DNA from: Acidobacteriota bacterium
Lineage (GTDB): Bacteria > Acidobacteriota > Terriglobia > Acidiferrales > UBA7541
DNA length: 40,459 bases
NCBI GenBank assembly: GCA_027307115.1
Contig: DAHUXN010000024.1
Span: forward strand, 1-40,459
Direction: 5' to 3'
Positions 36,021-40,459 of the stretch are shown here, one piece after another (the first letter of the stretch is position 1; every line of letters starts with the position of its first letter). Below the pieces are notes generated by a model that was given only the letters and a program-made list of their open reading frames with translations, was not told the origin of the DNA and did no database searches. Position numbers and translations under genes: made by a program.

Positions 36021-36509
36021 CTATGCAGCGCGAACCCATCGCTGCAGATCGGCGCCGCCAAGCTCGGCAATGACCGGCGGATTGACATTGTAATCGCTGT
36101 AGCGAATCCAGGTTGGCCGCGCTCGCACATAAGTGATGTGCGGCCAAACCAGGCGATCTCGCCCGTCAGGGAAGAGGCCGAAATAGACCGATTGAGCACG
36201 CTTCAGGTCGTCGCCAGACGGGATCTCAACGATGCCTTCGTATTGAAGCGTGCGTTCGTCGTGCTGCCCGAATGTATAGCCTCCCGCCCTGCCGAACACC
36301 AGCGCGATGCGAGGATCGCGGCGGAGATTGCGGAATTTCCGCGTCGTCTCCAAAGTATCGAAGACGATTTCGAGATCGTCGCCCACGGCCACGCCCAACA
36401 GCGCCGCCTGCGGCGCGCCGTCAGGTGAAATGCTCGCAGCCGTGAGCAGCGGCACCTCACGCAAGAATTTGACCAACTCGGCTCGCGTTATCGGCATTCG
36501 TTCGGGCAT
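36021..36509 (-). CDS. Pyridoxamine 5'-phosphate oxidase-fold protein
   Basis: A 162-residue protein of the split-barrel flavin-binding (PNPOx-like) superfamily. It opens with MPITRAELVKFLREVPLLTA, continues SISPDGAPQAALLGVAVGDD, then FDTLETTRKFRNLRRDPRIALVFG, the usual beta-barrel plus helix pattern, and ends with a WPHITYVRARPTWIRYSDY segment. Such proteins bind FMN, F420 or haem, and the ligand cannot be told from sequence alone. ATG 36507-36509 has GGAG 7 nt upstream; a longer open frame overlapping lnt is not similar to the family. It sits 23 nt after lnt and before prfB. Confidence 0.82.
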   Translation of the reverse strand: MPERMPITRAELVKFLREVPLLTAASISPDGAPQAALLGVAVGDDLEIVFDTLETTRKFRNLRRDPRIALVFGRAGGYTFGQHDERTLQYEGIVEIPSGDDLKRAQSVYFGLFPDGRDRLVWPHITYVRARPTWIRYSDYNVNPPVIAELGGADLQRWVRAA

Positions 36510-36532
36510 AAGACGCTCCGTTCCGCGGTCGG

Positions 36533-38056
36533 TCAGCGCGCGGCCCGGCGGCGCGTGAAGGCTGCGACCAGCAGCAGAATGGTTGCAGACACGCAGAGCC
36601 AAGCGAGCCAATCGCCGAGGCGCGTGTATGGCGTCAAATCTGAGCGAAAAGCATAGGGCGCGTCGAGTTCCGCGCGTTTAAATCGAGCGAGCCGCGCGAT
36701 AATTCTGCCATACGGATCGACATCCACCGTGAAACCCGTGTTCGTGTCGCGCAGAAGCCAGCGGCGATTCTCCACAGCGCGAACGCGCAGCATCATCAAG
36801 TGCTGCGCCGGAGCCGAAGAACGGCCGAACCAGCCGTCATTCGAAATGTTGACGAGCAGCTCCGCGCCATTTGCCGCAAAGCGTCGCACCAGCGCCGGGA
36901 AAATCGATTCGTAACAAATGAAAACGCTGAATCGTCCGCCGGGCAGATTGCCAACAGCATACATGTGGCCCGGCGTGAAATCGGAAATCCCCGCCGTCAG
37001 ACTTTTTGCGAAAGTGAGCCAGCGGCGGAGCGGCACGTATTCGCCAAAAGGCACCAAGTGAATTTTATCATACGTGAATTGGCGCTGCCCGGCAGGATCA
37101 AGGAGGACGGCGCTGTTGGAGGCGAGCCACTGGCGGTCTGTCCCCAATTTCCAATCCACCACGCCGACGAGAAAATCCTGCCCGGAGTTTTTCGCGATGC
37201 GGTCAGCGATGGCCGCGAATTTCGGGTCCTGCAAACTGAATGGCGCGGGCACTTCGGGCCAGATGATCACGCCGGGATTGTTTTTCGCGGCGCTGACGCT
37301 CATGTCCTCGAGCTGCTGCATGCCAGCTGCGTGAATGTCCATCCAATTAACGGGATAACTTTCCGATTGCGCAAAATTCGTTTGCACGAGATGAGCGATA
37401 CGATCCGGCACCGCGCGTGGGACGAACCGGGAGCCGATTTTGGCGACGCTTACGAGAACGAGCATCGTCACGAGAACCGCGCGACGGCTTTTCGATGACG
37501 GCGAAGCAATGGCCCACACCACCAGCGCATTGAAGCCCACGACGAGCAGTGAGAGTCCGAAAATCCCAGTTACGCTTGTGAGCTGCACGAGAGCCAGGTT
37601 GCCTGAAGCCGCGTAGCCAATCAGGTTCCACGGAAAGCCGATGATGGGCAAATGCGTGCGCGCAAATTCCAGCGCGACCCACAAGAAAGGCGCAAATACA
37701 CACGCCATCGCGATGCTGCGTTTAGCGGCGCGCGAAACAAGAATGGCGAATGCGAGCGGGAAAAGGGCGCCGGCCAGCGTCATGAGAGCCAAAATTCCCG
37801 CCGACGCGAGAGGGCTGACGTTTCCATACTGCCGCATCACCGTGTCGATCCACGGGACGCTGAGCGGATAGAACAGCGCTCCGTTGATGAAGCCGTAGAG
37901 CGCGGCATCGCGCGTGCGCGCGCCCAGCGAGGCGAGCATCAGCAACGCAACGGAGATCCACGCAAGCAGAGGCAGATTATAATTGGGAAAAGAAAATGAC
38001 AGAGCGAGGCCTGAACCAATCGCGAGAAGCAAGCGAACCGGCCGCGACAAATTCAT
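36533..38056 (-). CDS. lnt: Apolipoprotein N-acyltransferase (Lnt)
   Basis: A 507-residue inner-membrane enzyme that adds the third acyl chain to the N-terminal Cys of lipoproteins, so lipoproteins can be sorted to the outer membrane. About six helices precede the periplasmic nitrilase-fold domain. The catalytic triad is visible: E268 in IIWPEVPAPF, K331 in YDKIHLVPFGEYVPLR and C381 in VFICYESIFP. NISNDGWFGRSSAPAQH is also typical, and a last helix lies at the C-terminus. ATG 38054-38056 (MNLSRPVRLLL) is chosen; the open frame upstream overlaps the SPOR gene and is not similar. It implies a Gram-negative envelope. Confidence 0.95.
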   Translation of the reverse strand: MNLSRPVRLLLAIGSGLALSFSFPNYNLPLLAWISVALLMLASLGARTRDAALYGFINGALFYPLSVPWIDTVMRQYGNVSPLASAGILALMTLAGALFPLAFAILVSRAAKRSIAMACVFAPFLWVALEFARTHLPIIGFPWNLIGYAASGNLALVQLTSVTGIFGLSLLVVGFNALVVWAIASPSSKSRRAVLVTMLVLVSVAKIGSRFVPRAVPDRIAHLVQTNFAQSESYPVNWMDIHAAGMQQLEDMSVSAAKNNPGVIIWPEVPAPFSLQDPKFAAIADRIAKNSGQDFLVGVVDWKLGTDRQWLASNSAVLLDPAGQRQFTYDKIHLVPFGEYVPLRRWLTFAKSLTAGISDFTPGHMYAVGNLPGGRFSVFICYESIFPALVRRFAANGAELLVNISNDGWFGRSSAPAQHLMMLRVRAVENRRWLLRDTNTGFTVDVDPYGRIIARLARFKRAELDAPYAFRSDLTPYTRLGDWLAWLCVSATILLLVAAFTRRRAAR

Positions 38057-38084
38057 TCGATGTTCATTTTCATACGGCGTGCAT

Positions 38085-38768
38085 TCAGCGGCGGTAGATG
38101 GCTTTGAAACCCGCGTGTTCAAGGGACTTCTTGGCCTTGTCGCCGATGGCCTGGCTGTCGAACGGGCCCACCTGCACGCGATAGAAACCGTCCGTGGTTG
38201 GGTTAACCACAAACGATGGAAATCCTTTTGCCTGCAGAGCGTCGGCCATCGCCAGCGCATCGCTTTCGCTGCGCAGGGCGCCGACTTGCAACACTACCGC
38301 GCTGCGCGACATGCGCGGCGCACGAAAACGTGCGGGCACCGCGGAGACTGGACGGCTGACCGCAGGAGCAGTTTCGTGGCGAACTGAGGTTGGAACGGGC
38401 GCCGCAGACTCAACAGATGAAGCGGCAGACTGAGAAGCTGATTGCGGGACGCGCGGTGACGCAGGCGCGGCCTGGCTGGGGCGAGCAGGTTTTAATGGCA
38501 CGTCCCCGGTTTTCCTCTTCGCATAGAAATCCCATTCTGGCGATGCCGGGGGCTGCGCGGCAGTTTCCGCTCCGCGAGGCGACACCGGACGCGGCGCTTT
38601 CTCAATCGAAGCCGCTTCAACAGGCGCGTTGCCGTATTGCGTCTTGCCCATTACATAGCCAAGCGTGAAAAAAACGCAGCACAGCAATACCACGCCAAGA
38701 AATAAAGCAATCAGATGACGGCTTTCGAGAACCCGGTCGCCGCCTCCGCGTTTTGAATTTCCACCCAT
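38085..38768 (-). CDS. SPOR-domain membrane-anchored protein
   Basis: A 227-residue bitopic protein. A short basic N-terminus (GGNSKRGGGDR) is followed by one membrane helix (about residues 17-40), a Pro/Ala/Ser-rich periplasmic linker (about 45-150) and a C-terminal SPOR domain (VVLQVGALRSESDALAMADA to FYRVQVGPF and AGFKAIYRR). SPOR domains bind denuded peptidoglycan, often at division sites. ATG 38766-38768 is taken; the TTG three codons upstream sits too close to the AAGGGGGA site. It lies between the slipin gene and lnt in an envelope cluster. Confidence 0.88.
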   Translation of the reverse strand: MGGNSKRGGGDRVLESRHLIALFLGVVLLCCVFFTLGYVMGKTQYGNAPVEAASIEKAPRPVSPRGAETAAQPPASPEWDFYAKRKTGDVPLKPARPSQAAPASPRVPQSASQSAASSVESAAPVPTSVRHETAPAVSRPVSAVPARFRAPRMSRSAVVLQVGALRSESDALAMADALQAKGFPSFVVNPTTDGFYRVQVGPFDSQAIGDKAKKSLEHAGFKAIYRR

Positions 38769-38792
38769 ACTTAACAAAATCCCCCTTCGAAT

Positions 38793-39563
38793 TTACTTGC
38801 CCGTTCCCGAAGGCTTCGGCAGCCACTGGCTGATCAGGTCCATCGGCACCGGAAAAATCACGGTGGTGTTTTTCTCGCTGCCGATCTCCGTCAGAGTCTG
38901 CAAGTACCGCAATTGCACGGAAACGGGCTGCCGCTGCAGGGCCTCGGCGGCCTCCGCCAGTTTCGCCGACGCTTGCAATTCGCCATCGGCGTTAATCACT
39001 TTTGCCCGGCGTTCGCGTTCCGCCTCGGCCTGCCGCGCGATGGCGCGCTGCATGTTCTCCGGAATATCGACCTGCTTCACCTCAACCTTCGTAACCTTAA
39101 TACCCCATGGCTCGGTATCCTGGTCAAGGATTGTTTGTAACTTGGCGTTTACCTTTTCGCGCTCCGAGAGAACGTCGTCCAGCTCGAACTGGCCGACGAC
39201 GCTTCGCAAATTCGTTTGGGCGAGCTGCGAAGTTGCGTAGAGGTAATTTTGGATTTGCGAAATGGCGAGGTTGGAATCGACGACACGGAAATAACAAACC
39301 GCGTTTACTTTCGCCGAGACGTTGTCGCGGGTGATAACGTCCTGCGGCGGGACGTCGAGCGTTTCGATACGCAACGAAACGCGCGTAAGTTTGTCGATAG
39401 GATAAAACACCAAGCAGAGGCCTGGTCCTTTGGCCGTGGGCATCATGCGGCCGAGGCGCAGCACAACGCCGCGCTCCCACTCCTTGAGGACGTAGATACA
39501 ATTGAAAATCCAAATCAAGAAAATGAAAATCGCTATCGCTATGCCCAGCATGAAAACATCCAT
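38793..39563 (-). CDS. Slipin (stomatin-like SPFH/band 7 protein)
   Basis: A 256-residue membrane protein with one N-terminal helix (residues about 4-25) and an SPFH domain: VLKEWERGVVLRLGRMM, GPGLCLVFYPIDKLTRVSLR, TLDVPPQDVITRDNVSAKVN and LRSVVGQFELDDVLSERE, then GIKVTKVEVKQVDIPENMQR. The coiled-coil region AEAERERRAKVINADGE follows. Such proteins form membrane microdomain scaffolds. GGAGG lies 7 nt before the ATG at 39561-39563. nfeD is directly upstream on the same strand, the usual partner of this family. Confidence 0.92.
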   Translation of the reverse strand: MDVFMLGIAIAIFIFLIWIFNCIYVLKEWERGVVLRLGRMMPTAKGPGLCLVFYPIDKLTRVSLRIETLDVPPQDVITRDNVSAKVNAVCYFRVVDSNLAISQIQNYLYATSQLAQTNLRSVVGQFELDDVLSEREKVNAKLQTILDQDTEPWGIKVTKVEVKQVDIPENMQRAIARQAEAERERRAKVINADGELQASAKLAEAAEALQRQPVSVQLRYLQTLTEIGSEKNTTVIFPVPMDLISQWLPKPSGTGK

Positions 39564-39611
39564 CGTGCCCTCCAGAGTTTCAAATCTTTCGGAGCCTGTG
39601 CAAGAAAATTT

Positions 39612-40459
39612 TCAGCGAGACGCGGTGACGGCCCGCACCGGCTCGACCGTCAGCGTCAACCCTTGCACACGATTTACGCGGACTTGCGTTCCCTTGGAAA
39701 TCGGCTCGCTGGCCGCAGCACGCCACAATTCGCCGTGAACCAGAACCATGCCATTTGCGCCAGCCAATGGCACCGGCTCCATCATTTCGCCGATCGCGCC
39801 CAGCAATTCGTCGGCGCCGGTGGTTCGCTTCCATCGGAACGACCGCAGGACGAGGCGCATCAGGAAAATCACGATAAGCGCGACGGGTATAGTGACCGCG
39901 AGAGCAATGCCCGGATGCACGCCGCCGCTCGTGATCGGCGAATGAACCAGCATCAGCGCGCCGAGCACCATCGCAATCGCGCCGCCAACTCCTAAAATAC
40001 CGTGCGTGGGAAACTTCGCTTCCAGGATAAACATAATCATGGCGAGCAGGATGAGCACCAGTCCCGCAAAATTCACAGGCAGCATGTGCATGGCGAAAAG
40101 CGCGAGCACCAGCGCGATTCCGCCAATCACGCCCGGCGCGAACATCCCCGGATGCGTAAATTCGACATAAAGCCCGAGCACGCCGATGATCAACAGGATG
40201 AAAAATGCATCCGGCTGCACAATGCGGTCGAGGAATTTCTCGCGGCCGCTCATTTCGTGGGCTTCGACGATTGGCTGCGCGAGATTCAGCTTCTGCGTCG
40301 AGCCGTCAAGACGCGTGATGGTGCGGCCGTTGAGTTGCGCAAGGAGGGCTTCGGTTGACGGCGCGACAATGTCAATGAGCTTGCCGTCGAGGGCTTCTTT
40401 TTCGCTGAAGGCTTTAGCATCGGTGACCGCAGTGACGGCCAGCGTCACGTTGCGTCCAC
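39612..40459 (-). CDS. nfeD: NfeD-family protein, long form, C-terminal part (runs off right edge)
   Basis: The frame is open to the window edge, so the N-terminus is missing. At least 282 residues are present. The start of the visible part (GRNVTLAVTAVTDAKAFSEK, then ALDGKLIDIVAPS) is the end of a ClpP-like serine protease domain. About five helices follow (about residues 80-215), with YVEFTHPGMFAPGVIGGIAL and FPTHGILGVGGAIAMVLGAL typical of NfeD. The C-terminal OB-fold domain holds GAIGEMMEPV, GMVLVHGELWRAAASE and VRVNRVQGLTLTVEPV. GTG 40446-40448 is not the true start. It forms an operon with the slipin gene 48 nt downstream; in related pairs the protease cleaves the partner. Confidence 0.92.
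   Translation of the reverse strand, partial: GRNVTLAVTAVTDAKAFSEKEALDGKLIDIVAPSTEALLAQLNGRTITRLDGSTQKLNLAQPIVEAHEMSGREKFLDRIVQPDAFFILLIIGVLGLYVEFTHPGMFAPGVIGGIALVLALFAMHMLPVNFAGLVLILLAMIMFILEAKFPTHGILGVGGAIAMVLGALMLVHSPITSGGVHPGIALAVTIPVALIVIFLMRLVLRSFRWKRTTGADELLGAIGEMMEPVPLAGANGMVLVHGELWRAAASEPISKGTQVRVNRVQGLTLTVEPVRAVTASR

Noticed and set aside
38057-38260. 68-residue N-terminal extension of Lnt
   Set aside because: It lies within the SPOR-domain gene in another frame and is Arg-rich without similarity; the ATG at 38056 starts the first membrane helix.

Overview
The window is GC-rich, fully bacterial chromosome and gene-dense, with no rRNA, tRNA, CRISPR, prophage or transposase visible. 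Gene content, a partial conserved hypothetical of a type I associate with Acidobacteriota, and several families of short palindromic dispersed repeats in the gaps suggest an acidobacterium (probably Terriglobia-like). That assignment is inference from gene style and repeats, not a database result.

Layout. (1) 1-598, minus: 5' part of a conserved hypothetical running off the left edge. (2) 711-13959, plus: one complex I operon in the order nuoA-C-D-EF-G-H-J-K-L-M-N, driven by a good sigma70-type promoter at 666-695. NuoE and NuoF are one fused protein. nuoB and nuoI, the genes for the Fe-S subunits that carry clusters N2 and N6a/b, are absent from their usual places. (3) 14079-23604, minus: a long co-directional run ending at a hairpin terminator (14000-14043). 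In transcription order it holds an HNH-type protein, glgA, trxA, tag, purA, moeA, moaC, a receiver-DUF4388 protein, mog, an atpZ-like gene, an atpI-like gene, atpB and atpE. Only the membrane-ring half of the ATP synthase is here, and its c subunit shows part of a Na+-type ligand set. (4) 23701-24687, plus: rsmA (ksgA), which carries an in-frame copy of a dispersed palindromic repeat. (5) 24846-27412: a minus-strand glycerophosphodiester phosphodiesterase, then a small membrane protein and a secreted two-domain protein on the plus strand. (6) 27581-30456, minus: a TldD/TldE (PmbA) protease pair. (7) 30827-31288, plus: a small conserved hypothetical of lower GC. (8) 31643-40459, minus: in transcription order nfeD (cut by the right edge), slipin, a SPOR protein, lnt, a PNPOx-fold protein, prfB with a programmed +1 frameshift, metK and ahcY.

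How the genes fit together. The left half is energy conversion: complex I faces the F0 genes across a terminator. The middle has molybdenum-cofactor steps (moeA, moaC, mog), AMP and glycogen synthesis, thioredoxin and base-excision repair. The right half covers envelope upkeep (lnt, SPOR, slipin/NfeD), translation termination (prfB) and the SAM cycle (metK, ahcY). Gaps at 24.7, 27.5, 31.3-31.6, 32.9-33.3 and 36.0 kb are built largely of short palindromic repeats, including an 88-bp perfect-period tandem duplication.
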